DNA of 64,000 bases from Candidimonas nitroreducens (lineage in GTDB: Bacteria > Pseudomonadota > Gammaproteobacteria > Burkholderiales > Burkholderiaceae_B): the NCBI RefSeq assembly GCF_002209565.1, contig NZ_NJIH01000020.1, positions 1 to 64,000 on the forward strand, read 5' to 3'. A program made the translations under genes and the position numbers. Numbering within the stretch: the stretch's first letter is position 1; the number at the start of each line of letters is the position of its first letter. This document shows positions 52,453 to 64,000 of the stretch, one piece after another. Below the pieces are notes generated by a model that saw nothing but the letters and a program-made list of their open reading frames with translations, was not told the origin of the DNA and did no database searches.

Positions 52453-53937
52453 ATGATGTTTCCCTCCCTAGCAGCCGACCGTAGAATCAGACGAATAATG
52501 GCATCGGCATCGCTCTCCGCGCTGCTGGCATTTTCCGCCGCGGGCGCGGCGCAGGCCCAGCCGGCGGCACCTACGCTGGCGCTACCCGATTTCACTTCCG
52601 TCGTGGCCAAGACCGAGAAGTCGGTGGTCAACATACGCACTACCGAGGCCGTGCCGGTGCGTCCGCAGGGCATAGGCCCCGACAGCAACGACCCGTACGA
52701 CATGTTCCGCTGGTTCTTCGGCCCCGACTTCCAGATGCCGGGCATGCCGCAGCAGCGCCGCCACAAGATGCCCACGCCCAAAGAAAAGGAACGCACCGTT
52801 CCGCGCGGCGTCGGCTCGGGCTTCTTTATTTCGTCCGACGGCTATATTCTCACCAACAACCACGTGGTCGCCGATTCCAACGGCATCTTCGTCACGCTCA
52901 CCAACGGCAAGGAATACAAGGCCAAGGTGATCGGCACCGATCCGCGTACCGACATCGCGCTGATCAAGATCGACGCCAAGGACATGCCGCCGCTGACCAT
53001 CGGCGACTCGAACCAGCTCAAGAAGGGCCAGTGGGTGCTGGCCATAGGCTCGCCCTTCGGGCTGGATTCCACCGTCACGGCCGGCATCGTCAGTGCCATC
53101 AACCGCGACACCGGCGACTATCTGCCCTTCATCCAGACCGATGTGGCGGTCAACCCCGGCAATTCCGGCGGGCCGCTGATCAACCTGGCGGGCCAGGTGG
53201 TGGGCATCAACTCGCAGATCATCTCGCAGAGCGGGGGCTTCATGGGCATTTCCCTGGCCATCCCCATCGATGAGGTGATGCGCGTGGTCGACCAATTGAA
53301 GGCCCACGGCAAGGTGACGCGCGGACGCATCGGTGTGCAGATCGGCCAGGTCAGCGACGACGTCGCCAAGGCCATAGGCCTGAGCAAGGCCGAAGGCGCC
53401 ATGGTCAGCAACGTGGAACGCGGCAGCCCCGCCGACCAGGCCGGCGTGCAGCCGGGCGACGTCATCACCCGTTTCGGCGGCAAGGACATCGCGCACTGGA
53501 CCGATCTGCCGCGCATGGTCGGCTCGACCCAGCCTGGCACCCGCGTGGCCATGGAGGTGTGGCGCAAGGGCAAGAGCGTCAATCTGAACGTCAAGGTCGG
53601 TGAAATGCCCGCCACGCCCAGCAAGGCCAAGGCGGTTCCGGAAGAGGCCAAGCCGGTACCCACCGATTCCCTGGGCCTGAAGGTCAAGCCCGTGCCGGCC
53701 GACATCCGCAGCAAGGATCAGCTCAAGGGCGGCGTGCAGGTTGCCGAAGTCGAAGAGCCCGCGGTCACCGCAGGCCTGAAGACGGGCGACATCATCCTTA
53801 CCGTCAACAATGTCGACGTCACCGGCACCGAGCAGTTCTCCAAGCTGGTGTCGCAGCTGAAGAACGGCCACACGGCGGCGCTGCTGGTTCTGCGCGGCGA
53901 TCAGACTCAATGGGTCACCATCGTGCCAGGAAAATGA
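52453..53937 (+). CDS. mucD: Periplasmic serine protease MucD (DegP/HtrA family)
   Basis: A 494-residue protease-chaperone with a signal peptide ending near AQA-QPA. Catalytic triad His137 (TNNHVVADS), Asp167 ([10 protein letters not shown]) and Ser238 (NPGNSGGPL). Two PDZ domains follow, [20 protein letters not shown] and the C-terminal [20 protein letters not shown]. Last gene of the sigma-E operon; in Pseudomonas MucD restrains AlgU activation. AAGGAG lies 5 bases before ATG 52453. A strong terminator follows. Confidence 0.95.
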   Translation: MMFPSLAADRRIRRIMASASLSALLAFSAAGAAQAQPAAPTLALPDFTSVVAKTEKSVVNIRTTEAVPVRPQGIGPDSNDPYDMFRWFFGPDFQMPGMPQQRRHKMPTPKEKERTVPRGVGSGFFISSDGYILTNNHVVADSNGIFVTLTNGKEYKAKVIGTDPRTDIALIKIDAKDMPPLTIGDSNQLKKGQWVLAIGSPFGLDSTVTAGIVSAINRDTGDYLPFIQTDVAVNPGNSGGPLINLAGQVVGINSQIISQSGGFMGISLAIPIDEVMRVVDQLKAHGKVTRGRIGVQIGQVSDDVAKAIGLSKAEGAMVSNVERGSPADQAGVQPGDVITRFGGKDIAHWTDLPRMVGSTQPGTRVAMEVWRKGKSVNLNVKVGEMPATPSKAKAVPEEAKPVPTDSLGLKVKPVPADIRSKDQLKGGVQVAEVEEPAVTAGLKTGDIILTVNNVDVTGTEQFSKLVSQLKNGHTAALLVLRGDQTQWVTIVPGK

Positions 53938-53978
53938 TCCCTGTTGTCGGAAACGGCTAAAATGCTGTAATCAGCCGC

Positions 53979-54009
53979 AAGGAGCGCAACTCTATGCGCT
54001 CCTTTTTTT
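53979..54009 (+). terminator. Rho-independent terminator of the rpoE operon
   Basis: Perfect 9-bp stem AAGGAGCGC (53979-53987), loop AACTCTAT, GCGCTCCTT (53996-54004), with seven T at 54003-54009. Lies between mucD and lepA. Confidence 0.9.
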
Positions 54010-54058
54010 GCTTCGACACAATCTATGCCCGCGGCCTGCGGGTTTTCCCTTACGGTTT

Positions 54059-55852
<1,794 letters not shown>

Positions 55853-55987
55853 TGCGGATACTCGATCGCCAAGATGGCGGCGCAGCCGCAGGCCGTGCCG
55901 GTCGTACGGGCTGCGGCTGCGCGCCTGGCTCTGTCGACGCGGTCGCCGCCACGCCTGCAAGCCCGTATAAAAAATAACGAGGACGAT

Positions 55988-56884
<897 letters not shown>

Positions 56885-56891
56885 CTTTCAG

Positions 56892-57656
56892 ATGACCAGC
56901 AGTCTAGCCTCTCTCGAATCGGCCCTGGAATACTCGTTCCAGGACATTGCGCTGCTCGAGCAGGCCGTGACTCACCGCAGCCACAGCGCGCGCCACAACG
57001 AGCGCCTGGAATTCCTCGGTGATTCGGTGCTGAATTTCACCGTTGCCGCGCTGCTGTTCAAGCGTTTTGCGCGCATCGACGAGGGCGATCTGTCGCGCCT
57101 GCGCGCTGCCCTGGTCAAGCAGGCCTCGCTGGCCGATATCGCCCAGAAGCTCTCGCTGTCGCAGTACCTGCGGCTGGGCGAGGGCGAGCTAAAAAGCGGC
57201 GGCTTTCGTCGTCCTTCCATTCTGGCCGACGCGCTCGAAGCGGTTTTCGGCGCGGTGTTCCTCGATTCGGGCTTCGATGCCGCGCATCGGGTAATAGCCA
57301 GGCTGTATGCCCCCATACTGGTTCACATAGACCCCAAGACGCTGGGCAAAGACCCCAAGACGCTGCTGCAGGAATTGCTGCAAGGGCGCCGGATCGACCT
57401 GCCGGTATATACCGTAGTCGCGACGCATGGTGCGGCGCACAATCAGACCTTCGAGGTCGAATGCGCCATCGCCAAGCTCGATATCAAGGTGACGGCTGGC
57501 GGCACCAGCCGCCGCGCCGCCGAGCAGTCGGCCGCCACCCTGGCCATTGCCGCGGTCGAGGCCCTGGGCCCGGGCAAGGGGACGCGGCGCGGCCGCCCCC
57601 GCAAGTCGGCGCAGTTATCCCTGCCGGTGGCGGTTTCGCAGGAAAGCGGTACATGA
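56892..57656 (+). CDS. rnc: Ribonuclease III
   Basis: A 254-residue double-strand-specific endonuclease. RNase III signature [13 protein letters not shown] with Glu40 and Asp44, second acidic pair in [18 protein letters not shown], then a dsRNA-binding domain ([20 protein letters not shown] ... [17 protein letters not shown]). The basic tail [13 protein letters not shown] is an addition of about 25 residues over E. coli. It overlaps era by 4 bases. Confidence 0.96.
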   Translation: MTSSLASLESALEYSFQDIALLEQAVTHRSHSARHNERLEFLGDSVLNFTVAALLFKRFARIDEGDLSRLRAALVKQASLADIAQKLSLSQYLRLGEGELKSGGFRRPSILADALEAVFGAVFLDSGFDAAHRVIARLYAPILVHIDPKTLGKDPKTLLQELLQGRRIDLPVYTVVATHGAAHNQTFEVECAIAKLDIKVTAGGTSRRAAEQSAATLAIAAVEALGPGKGTRRGRPRKSAQLSLPVAVSQESGT

Positions 57657-58639
57657 AAGAAGGTGATGTGCGGCCGCCCGCAGGGCGCGCGCCCTCGCAG
57701 GTAGAGAGCGCCGCGCAGCGGCACGAAGGCGATTCGTCTTCCGCGGCGTCCGAGAGCGCAGGGTTTCGCTGCGGCTTCGTGGCGATCGTGGGCCGGCCCA
57801 ATGTCGGCAAGTCGACGCTGGCCAATGCGCTCATCGGCAGCAAGATCTCCATTGTCTCGCGCAAGGCCCAGACCACGCGCCATCGCATCCACGGGGTGCT
57901 GACCCGCGACCACGAGCAATTCATCTTCGTCGACACCCCGGGCTTCCAGACCCGTCACGGCGGCGCCATGAACCGCATGATGAACCGCGTGGTGACCCAG
58001 GCGCTGGCCGACGTGGACGTCGTGGTGCACGTGGTCGAGGCCGGCAAATGGTCGGCGGGCGATGCTCAGCTGGTGCCGCTGCTGCCCAAGGGGCGCCGTG
58101 CCATCCTGGCCGTCAACAAGGTGGACGCGCTGCGCGACAAGAACGAGATGTTCTCGTACGTGGGCAAGATCATGAGCCAGTATCCCTACGATGCGGTGGT
58201 GCCGGTCAGCGCGCTGCGCGGGGTGCAGCTGGACAATCTGCTGGGCGAGATCGCCGCCCGGCTGCCCGAAGGCGAGGCCATGTTCGAGGCCGATACGCTT
58301 ACCGACCGGCCGTTGCGCTTCATCGCCGCCGAGCTGCTGCGCGAAAAAATATTCCGCCTGGTCGGCGACGAGCTGCCCTACGGCTGCACGGTCGTCATCG
58401 AGCAATGGGAAGAAACCGACAAGGGCGCAAGAGTCGCCGCCTGCGTGGTGGTGGAACGCGACAGCCACAAGCCCATACTGCTGGGCACGGGCGGCGCGCA
58501 CATGAAGCGCATCGCCACCGAGGCGCGCCAGGACATCGAGCGCCTGCTCGAGAAGCCGGTGCACCTCGAGGTCTACATCAAGGTGCGCAAGGGCTGGTCC
58601 GACCGCGAAGGGGCGCTGCGCGAATTGGGCTATGAGTAG
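57653..58639 (+). CDS. era: GTPase Era
   Basis: A 328-residue GTPase for 16S rRNA maturation. G1 GRPNVGKST begins at residue 47, G3 DTPGFQ, G4 NKVD. The KH domain at the end reads [20 protein letters not shown]. The first about 35 residues are an extra polar stretch not found in E. coli Era (301 residues). Start at 57653 overlaps the rnc stop. It is coupled to recO by an 8-base overlap. Confidence 0.95.
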   Translation: MKEGDVRPPAGRAPSQVESAAQRHEGDSSSAASESAGFRCGFVAIVGRPNVGKSTLANALIGSKISIVSRKAQTTRHRIHGVLTRDHEQFIFVDTPGFQTRHGGAMNRMMNRVVTQALADVDVVVHVVEAGKWSAGDAQLVPLLPKGRRAILAVNKVDALRDKNEMFSYVGKIMSQYPYDAVVPVSALRGVQLDNLLGEIAARLPEGEAMFEADTLTDRPLRFIAAELLREKIFRLVGDELPYGCTVVIEQWEETDKGARVAACVVVERDSHKPILLGTGGAHMKRIATEARQDIERLLEKPVHLEVYIKVRKGWSDREGALRELGYE

Positions 58640-59222
58640 CCGCGGCGCGCGGGTGCACGAGGCCGCGGGCTATTTGCTGCACACGGCGCCCTGGCGCGAG
58701 ACTTCGCTGATACTGCAGGCGTTCACCCGCGACCATGGCTGCGTGGCCCTGGTGGCCAAGGGCGCCAAGCGGCCGTATTCGGTGCTGCGTCCCGTCTTGT
58801 CCATGTTCCAGCCGCTGGATCTGTCCTGGAGCGGCGCCGGCGAGGTCAAGACGCTGACGCGCGCCGAGTGCGCGGGCGTGAGGCCGCTGGCGGGGCGCGC
58901 GCACATGTCGGCCTGGTACATGAACGAACTGCTGCTGCGCCTGCTGCCGCGCGAAGATCCGCATCCGGTTCTGTACGGCGCCTATGACACCGCCCTCGAC
59001 CTGCTGGCCCGGCAGGGTTCGTCGGCGGCCGGGGCGCTGCGCCGCTTCGAATGGATATTGCTGCAGGAGACCGGCTACGGCATCGATGCGCCCGAGCCCG
59101 ATTTCGAGGACGCGCGCAGCGAGCCGCGCCTGCGCTCCATGCTGCGCGAGCGGCTCGACGAACTGCTGGCCGGCCGGCCCTTGCGCACCCGCAAGGTGCT
59201 GATGGAACTGCAGCGCTACTGA
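58632..59222 (+). CDS. recO: DNA repair protein RecO, shortened
   Basis: A 196-residue recombination mediator that loads RecA with RecR. The N-terminal OB fold shows HEAAGYLLHTAPWRETSLIL and DHGCVALVAKGAKRPYSVLR. The helical part shows YMNELLLRLLPREDPHPVLY and ALRRFEWILLQETGYG. The middle segment usually present after LLQ..GYG (carrying the zinc Cys in many RecO proteins) is reduced to about 20 residues before the C-terminal helix. Total length is about 45 shorter than E. coli RecO. No frameshift is evident. Confidence 0.9.
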   Translation: MSSRGARVHEAAGYLLHTAPWRETSLILQAFTRDHGCVALVAKGAKRPYSVLRPVLSMFQPLDLSWSGAGEVKTLTRAECAGVRPLAGRAHMSAWYMNELLLRLLPREDPHPVLYGAYDTALDLLARQGSSAAGALRRFEWILLQETGYGIDAPEPDFEDARSEPRLRSMLRERLDELLAGRPLRTRKVLMELQRY

Positions 59223-60055
59223 TGCCGACGATGTCACCGGCCCGAAACCCCGATATGCCGCGCAGCCAGGCGCAGCGAGGCGGTACGCCGCGCGAGGCCG
59301 CGCGCCCGGCGGCCATATCCGTGCCGGCCCCGGATACGCCTTCCCCGGACGGGGCGGCCGCAGGCGCCGCGCCGCCGGCGGTGCTGCTGCTCGATACCTG
59401 CGTGCTGATTTCCAATGTGCTGCGTCGGCTGCTGCTGCATTTGGCGGCGCAGGGCTGCCTGCGGCCGGCATGGAGCCGTGTCATCGGTGAAGAGTGGCGG
59501 CGCAACGCGGCGCGCCTCTGGGATGTGCCGGCTGACGAGGTGGCGGCGCAATGGCAGGCCTTGCAGCGAGACTTCCCGCAGGCCGACCTGGGCGAGGTCG
59601 AGGCCTACAAGCAAGGCCTGCGCTACAGTGACCCGAAAGACTGGCACGTGGTCGCCGCGGGCCGCGCCGCGCTGGCCCGCTGGCCAGGGCAGCCTGCCGC
59701 CATCCTGACCCGCAATCTGAAGGACTTCGACCGCCGGGAGCTGCGCGGCCTGGGCCTGCAGCTGTACGAGCCCGACCGCTACCTGGAGTTGTGCTGGGCG
59801 GCGCATGGCGGGCCGCTGCGCGACGCCCTGGAATCGCTGGCGCAGGAACTGGCGCAGATCGAGGCTGCGCCGCCGCTGCACGAGGTGCTGGGGCGCGAGC
59901 GCCTGTACCGCCTGCGCAAGCTGTGGCACGGCCAGGGCGGGCAGGGTGGACAAGGCAGCCACGCCAGGCAGGACGAAATGCGGCCGAAGCCGCCAGGCGC
60001 AGCAAGGCCGGGGGAAGCCCAAGCCCAGCAAAAACGCACGAGGAGCCAGTCGTGA
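59222..60055 (+). CDS. PIN-domain protein
   Basis: A 277-residue protein whose ATG overlaps the recO stop. After about 50 disordered residues, VLLLDTCVLISN starts a PIN nuclease-like domain (Asp58). IGEEWRRNAARLW, SDPKDWHVVAAGRAALAR and LTRNLKDFDRRELRGLGL supply the other expected acidic residues (Glu, Asp, Asp). The remaining C-terminal third is helical, then a Gly/Gln-rich tail. It is longer than VapC toxins, and no antitoxin gene is beside it, so it is probably not a simple toxin. RNA processing is suggested by its position behind rnc and era. pdxJ, which often follows recO, is absent. Confidence 0.75.
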   Translation: MPTMSPARNPDMPRSQAQRGGTPREAARPAAISVPAPDTPSPDGAAAGAAPPAVLLLDTCVLISNVLRRLLLHLAAQGCLRPAWSRVIGEEWRRNAARLWDVPADEVAAQWQALQRDFPQADLGEVEAYKQGLRYSDPKDWHVVAAGRAALARWPGQPAAILTRNLKDFDRRELRGLGLQLYEPDRYLELCWAAHGGPLRDALESLAQELAQIEAAPPLHEVLGRERLYRLRKLWHGQGGQGGQGSHARQDEMRPKPPGAARPGEAQAQQKRTRSQS

Positions 60056-60951
60056 TGAAGCAGGGCATAGCCTTGGCGATCGCGTCCTCGAGCCTGTTCG
60101 CCCTGCTGTACTACTACTCGACGGTGCTGCCGCCGGTCACCGGCACGCAGATCTTCGCCTGGCGCGTGCTGCTGGCCGTGCCTTTCCTGGCCGTGCTGAT
60201 TTCGCGCGGCCGCGCCTGGGGCGAGGTGGCGCGCTGCGCCCAGCGCGCCCGGGCGCAGTGGCGCTATGGCGGCGCGCTGCTCGTCAGCGCCGCGCTGCTG
60301 GGCGTGCAGCTTTGGCTATTTACCTGGGCGCCGCTGCATCGCATGGCCCTGGACGTATCGCTGGGCTATTTCCTGATGCCCCTGGTGATGGTGCTGGTGG
60401 GGCGCTGCTTCTACGGCGAGCGCCTCAGCCGCGCCCAGTGGCTGGCGGTGGCCGCCGCCGCCGTGGGCGTGGTGCACGAGGTGCTGCGCCTGGGCACGTT
60501 TTCCTGGGCCACCGCGCTGGTGATGTTCGGCTATCCGCCGTATTTCATGTTGCGGCGCAAGATACGCCTGGGATCGCTGGCCGGCCTGTGGTCGGACATG
60601 CTGCTGCTGACGCCGGCGGCGCTGTTCGTGATCGCCACGCAGCAGCCGAGCCTGTGGGTGCAACTGGTGGCGGCGCCGCGGCTGCTAGTGCTGATTCCGC
60701 TGCTGGGCGTGCTCAGCTCCGTGGCTCTGACCTGTTATCTGTCGGCCAGCCGCATGCTGCCCCTGGCGCTGTTCGGCCTGCTGGGCTATGTGGAGCCGGT
60801 ACTGCTGTTCTGGGTGGCTTTCCTGCTGCTGGGCGAGCCCGTGGCCGCCAGCGCCTGGCTGACCTACATACCCATCTGGATGGCGGTGCTGCTGCTTGCC
60901 GGCGAGGGCGGGCTGCTGTGGCTGAAGGAGGCGCGGCACCGGCCGGCTTGA
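60055..60951 (+). CDS. EamA/RarD-family drug/metabolite transporter
   Basis: A 298-residue membrane protein with about ten hydrophobic segments in two EamA repeats. It starts MKQGIALAIASSSLFALLYY with GAGGAG upstream. FAWRVLLAVPFLAVL, LDVSLGYFLMPLVMVLVGRC and GLLGYVEPVLLFWVAFLLLG are RarD-type blocks. The substrate of RarD proteins is not established. It closes the lepA operon; a strong terminator follows. Confidence 0.88.
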   Translation: MKQGIALAIASSSLFALLYYYSTVLPPVTGTQIFAWRVLLAVPFLAVLISRGRAWGEVARCAQRARAQWRYGGALLVSAALLGVQLWLFTWAPLHRMALDVSLGYFLMPLVMVLVGRCFYGERLSRAQWLAVAAAAVGVVHEVLRLGTFSWATALVMFGYPPYFMLRRKIRLGSLAGLWSDMLLLTPAALFVIATQQPSLWVQLVAAPRLLVLIPLLGVLSSVALTCYLSASRMLPLALFGLLGYVEPVLLFWVAFLLLGEPVAASAWLTYIPIWMAVLLLAGEGGLLWLKEARHRPA

Positions 60952-61012
60952 AGCGGCCAGCATGGCCCCGGCGCCTGGCCGCATAGTGTCTCGAGCATGT
61001 GCTGGCACGAAA

Positions 61013-61045
61013 CGAAGAAGCCCGCAATGCGGGCTTCTTCGTTTT
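61013..61045. terminator. Bidirectional Rho-independent terminator
   Basis: Perfect 13-bp stem CGAAGAAGCCCGC (61013-61025), loop AAT, GCGGGCTTCTTCG (61029-61041), with TTTT after it on the plus strand and AAAC before it (GTTT on the minus strand). Serves both the RarD-like gene and the convergent BI-1 gene. Confidence 0.92.
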
Positions 61046-61099
61046 GGGATGGGCTTGCAGGCGGGGCCGTATTCGAACCGGGCCGCGCCCGGCCCGGCC

Positions 61100-61813
61100 C
61101 TAGTTGCGGTTGTTGCCGCCCAGCACGCCCAGCAGCATCAGCAGGTTGACGAACACGTTGTACAGGTCGAGGTAAATGGCCAGCGTGGCGCTGACGTAAT
61201 TGGTTTCGCCGCCGTTGATGACGCGCTGCAGGTCGACCAGCAGGAAGGCCGAGAAGATGACGATGGCCATGACCGAGATGGTCAGCATGAGCGCCGGCAG
61301 GTGCAGGAAGATATTGGCCAGCGACGCCACGATGAGCACCACGGCGCCGATGAAGAGGAACTTCTGCAGGTGCGAGAAATCGCGCTTGGTGGTGCTGGCG
61401 ATGCTGGCCATGGCGCCGAACACCACGGCGGTGCCGCCGAAGGCCAGCATGATGAGCTGGGTGCCGTTGGCCAGGCCCATGACCGCGCCCAGCAGGCGCG
61501 AGAGCATGATGCCCATGAAGAAGGTGAAGCCCAGCAGCAGGGCCACGCCCAGCGAACTGTTCTTGTTGCGCTCGATGAGGAACATGAGGCCGAAGGCGCC
61601 GATCAGGAAGATGATGGCGCTGGTGCCAGGATTGGCCCCCATGCTTTGGTTGACGCCGGTATACAGCCCAACCAGCGCGCCGAGCACCGTGGGTATGAGT
61701 GACAGCGTCAGGAGCCAGTACGTATTGCGCAACACCCGGTTGCGCACGACTTCGCCCGGCGCGGCGCCATAGCCGCTGCGGGAGGGAAGGGGGGCTTGCC
61801 GAAAATCGCTCAT
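61100..61813 (-). CDS. Bax inhibitor-1/YccA-family membrane protein
   Basis: A 237-residue protein with seven membrane helices and a polar N-terminus (MSDFRQAPLPSRSGYGAAPG). SIIFLIGAFGLMFLIERN, GFTFFMGIMLSRLL and DLYNVFVNLLMLLGVLGG are typical of the BI-1 family, which includes the FtsH modulator YccA and the YbhL group. It may act as a pH-gated leak channel or quality-control factor. The C-terminal Asp-rich loop LVDLQRVINGGE is present. Confidence 0.9.
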   Translation of the reverse strand: MSDFRQAPLPSRSGYGAAPGEVVRNRVLRNTYWLLTLSLIPTVLGALVGLYTGVNQSMGANPGTSAIIFLIGAFGLMFLIERNKNSSLGVALLLGFTFFMGIMLSRLLGAVMGLANGTQLIMLAFGGTAVVFGAMASIASTTKRDFSHLQKFLFIGAVVLIVASLANIFLHLPALMLTISVMAIVIFSAFLLVDLQRVINGGETNYVSATLAIYLDLYNVFVNLLMLLGVLGGNNRN

Positions 61814-62176
61814 GGTGAGTCCTTGTGTGGGGGGCTGTGCGCAAGCGGCGAGGTGCCGCCATGTCAACCCCGTAGTCTACAACTTATTACTTTGGCTGCT
61901 ATGGTCTATAGAATAGCTGACAAATAGCTGAACAATCAAGCGCCGCGACGATGGCTGTGCCTCGGCATCCGAGGCCGGATGGTCGGCAGCCGGCATGAGA
62001 GCCAGCAAAAGAACGAAGGGGGGTCGGGAGACGGCCGACAGGCGTCGGCTGCGTGCCGGCGGGCAACCGGCCGCGAGGCGCGCGTGCGCCGTCCCCGCCC
62101 TTGAATACTTAGAGGGCGGCGGGCGGGTTTGGTTCCCGATATTTGCTGCAGCGCACTGGCGTCCCGCCGCGCGCGG
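61814..62176. other. Intergenic region between holC and the BI-1 gene
   Basis: 363 bases without a supported gene. An AT-rich part (61875-61935) with the direct repeat AATAGCTGA, twice within 25 bases, is the probable BI-1 promoter region on the minus strand. The rest is GC-rich and featureless to me. Confidence 0.45.
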
Positions 62177-62617
62177 TCAGGCCCGGCCCGACACGTCGTG
62201 GGCGTGCAGATCGTGCCCGGCCGCCTGGTACACGCGCCAGCGGGCGCGCGCCGCCTGCCGGTCGTCGGGGTCGTCGGAGACGATTTCCAGCACGCGTTCG
62301 TAGGCCTGGATGCCAGGCGGGCAATCGGCGTCGAGGTTGATGAGCCAGGCCGGCAGGGCGGCGCCGGCCGGTGGCGTGGCCGGTACCTGGTCGGCCAGCC
62401 ACACCACGGTGGCCGGGGCGAGCGGATCCGTGGCCGCGACATGGGGCAGGAAGGCGGTGGCCTCGAAGCCCCACAGCAGGCGGTCGATGCGTGCCAGCGT
62501 GAGCGCGTCGCGGCTGTACACCACCAGGGCGCGCCCGGCCGTGTAGTGCCGCTGCGCCACCGTGCAGGCCATGCGCAGCCGGTCGGGCGCACCGAAGGCG
62601 AAATCCACCCGCGCCAT
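62177..62617 (-). CDS. holC: DNA polymerase III chi subunit
   Basis: A 146-residue subunit of the clamp loader complex that binds SSB. It starts MARVDFAFGAPDRLRMACTV with AGGAGGG upstream. DALTLARIDRLLWGFEATAF and the C-terminal ERVLEIVSDDPDDRQAARAR are HolC blocks. It follows pepA by 8 bases, the classical pepA-holC pair. The upstream open frame is a shadow of pepA. Confidence 0.93.
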   Translation of the reverse strand: MARVDFAFGAPDRLRMACTVAQRHYTAGRALVVYSRDALTLARIDRLLWGFEATAFLPHVAATDPLAPATVVWLADQVPATPPAGAALPAWLINLDADCPPGIQAYERVLEIVSDDPDDRQAARARWRVYQAAGHDLHAHDVSGRA

Positions 62618-62625
62618 GGGCCCTC

Positions 62626-64000
62626 CTAGGCCTGGCTCAACAGGTACTGGACCAGCAGCGGCACGGGGCGGCCGGTACCGCCTTTTTCTTTGCCGCCGCT
62701 GCGCCAGGCGGTGCCGGCGATGTCCAGGTGGGCCCAGGGGTAGGCCGATGTGAAGCGCGACAGGAAGCACGCCGCGGTGACCGAACCGGCCGCGCGGCCG
62801 CCGATGTTGGCGAAGTCGGCGAAGTTCGACTGCAGCTGTTCCTGGTAGGCGTCTTCCAGCGGCAGGCGCCAGGCGGTGTCCTGGGCTTGGCGGCCGGCCT
62901 GCAGCAGGCTGTCGGCCAGCGCGTCGTCGGTGCTGAACAGGCCCGAATTGACGTGGCCCAGGGCGATGATGCAGGCGCCGGTGAGCGTGGCGATGTCGAT
63001 GACGGCGGCGGGCTTGTAGCGTTCGGCGTAGGTCAGGGCATCGCACAGCACCAGGCGGCCTTCGGCGTCGGTGTTGAGGATTTCTATGGTCTGGCCCGAC
63101 ATGCTGGTGACGACGTCGCCCGGTTTGTTGGCGCGGCCGCTGGGCAGGTTCTCGCAGGCCGGGATCAGGCCTATGACTTCTTGTTCCAGGCCGATCTCGG
63201 CCACGGCGCGCAGGGTGCCGAGCACGCTGGCCGCACCGCACATGTCGTACTTCATCTCATCCATACTGGCCGCGGGCTTGATCGAGATGCCGCCGGCGTC
63301 GAAGGTGATGCCCTTGCCCACCAGCACTATCGGCGCCTTGCGCGACTTGCCGGCACCCTTGGCGCCCGGCGGGGTGTGCTTGAGGATGATGAAGGCCGGC
63401 GGCTCGTAGGAGCCGCGCGCTACGGAAAGGAACGAACCCATTTTCAGGGATTCGATCTGCTTGCGGTCGAGCACCTCGGCCTTGAGGCTCTTGAATTCGC
63501 GGGCCAGCTTGCGGGCCACGCCGCCCAGGTAGGTGGGGGTGCAGACATTGGCGGGCAGGTTGCCCAGTTCGCGCGCCAGGTTTACGCCCTGCGCGATGGC
63601 GGCGCCAAGGTGCAGGCCGCGCTGCGCCTCGGCGTTCTGGGCGCGGGTGACCGACAGCGCGAACTTCTTGAGCCGCGGCGCATCGTTGCGCTCGCGTTTG
63701 CCGAAGGTGGCGTCGTAGTGGTAGGCGGCCTGGCCGGCGGCCGCGGCGGCGGCCTGGGCGCGCTGCGCCAGGCCGGCCGTGGCGCATTCCGTGGCGGCGA
63801 GCGTGGACACGGCTTCGGTGAGGCGGGCCTGCACGCAGTAATTGGCGAAGGCCTGCTCGGCCTTGGCATGCACGGCGGCACTGTATGCCTGCTGTTTGCC
63901 CAGGCCGATTAAAATGACGCGTGCGGCGCTGACGCCTTCGAGCTTGCGCAGCACCAGGTGGCTGCCGGGCTTGGCCTGGAATTCGCTTTTCAGTACTTCG
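62626..64000 (-). CDS. pepA: Leucyl aminopeptidase, N-terminus beyond window
   Basis: 458 codons are visible; the start lies beyond base 64000. Family M17 marks are all present: metal-binding Lys and Asp in [20 protein letters not shown] and [12 protein letters not shown], the signature [16 protein letters not shown], and the active-site Arg in that block. It removes N-terminal residues from peptides with two metal ions, and PepA of E. coli also binds DNA in site-specific recombination. In front of the normal C-terminal end comes [20 protein letters not shown]. Cotranscribed with holC. Confidence 0.96.
   Translation of the reverse strand, partial: EVLKSEFQAKPGSHLVLRKLEGVSAARVILIGLGKQQAYSAAVHAKAEQAFANYCVQARLTEAVSTLAATECATAGLAQRAQAAAAAAGQAAYHYDATFGKRERNDAPRLKKFALSVTRAQNAEAQRGLHLGAAIAQGVNLARELGNLPANVCTPTYLGGVARKLAREFKSLKAEVLDRKQIESLKMGSFLSVARGSYEPPAFIILKHTPPGAKGAGKSRKAPIVLVGKGITFDAGGISIKPAASMDEMKYDMCGAASVLGTLRAVAEIGLEQEVIGLIPACENLPSGRANKPGDVVTSMSGQTIEILNTDAEGRLVLCDALTYAERYKPAAVIDIATLTGACIIALGHVNSGLFSTDDALADSLLQAGRQAQDTAWRLPLEDAYQEQLQSNFADFANIGGRAAGSVTAACFLSRFTSAYPWAHLDIAGTAWRSGGKEKGGTGRPVPLLVQYLLSQA

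Noticed and set aside
59222-60055. A toxin-antitoxin pair built on the PIN protein
   Set aside because: No small antitoxin gene is adjacent, the protein is twice the size of VapC, and it is tightly linked to recO.

Overview
The window is about 64% GC and reads as the chromosome of a betaproteobacterium of the order Burkholderiales. The best fit is the family Alcaligenaceae (Bordetella / Achromobacter / Pusillimonas type). The reasons are the gene orders (maf-yceD-rpmF-plsX-fabHDG-acpP-fabF, rpoE-rseAB-mucD, lepA-lepB-rnc-era-recO, trpBA-accD), an intracellular PHB depolymerase, and an abundance of Bug-type (tripartite tricarboxylate) solute receptors. This is an inference from gene content; no rRNA gene is present.

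Layout. Bases 1-119 are the right end of an IS3-family insertion sequence cut by the window edge, followed by two perfect hairpins and a degenerate 35-bp tandem repeat. From 0.4 to 5.3 kb a minus-strand branched-chain-amino-acid-type ABC transporter is complete: livG, livF, binding protein, livH, livM. From 5.4 to 14.5 kb lie nth with an orphan RsxB-like ferredoxin, phaZ, fdxA, pncB, a RidA protein, a flavodoxin-fold protein and relA. From 14.8 to 24.4 kb lie trpB, trpA, accD, an unusual phosphoribosyltransferase-HAD fusion, rne, rluC and a HAD phosphatase.

From 24.5 to 40.5 kb sits an accessory catabolic island: an alpha/beta hydrolase, five Bug receptors, a tartrate/D-malate dehydrogenase, two VOC proteins, a GntR/FCD regulator, a nitrilase, a ketopantoate-reductase-like enzyme, a cupin, a TauD-type dioxygenase, an AtzG-like small subunit with an AtzE-like amidase, and a ModA-like protein without signal peptide. 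TTGTATAC-centred palindromes lie at or just past three promoter-like sequences, so the GntR protein probably controls the whole island. I cannot name the substrate. The enzyme set suggests a nitrile- or amide-containing organic acid, and I regard this island as the most likely undescribed system here.

From 40.6 to 64 kb the genes are housekeeping: peptidoglycan amidase, RsmI-like methyltransferase, maf, the fatty acid synthesis cluster, the sigma-E envelope stress operon (ygfX-like, rpoE, rseA, rseB, mucD), lepA-lepB-rnc-era-recO, a PIN-domain protein, a RarD-like exporter, a Bax-inhibitor-1 protein, holC and pepA (cut by the window end).

Other points of interest are a dispersed double stem-loop repeat with a compensatory base change between copies, an Arg replacing the Walker A Lys in LivF, a 9-bp minisatellite inside relA, and a duplicated and rearranged Bug-VOC gene pair in which one VOC copy has lost a predicted metal ligand.
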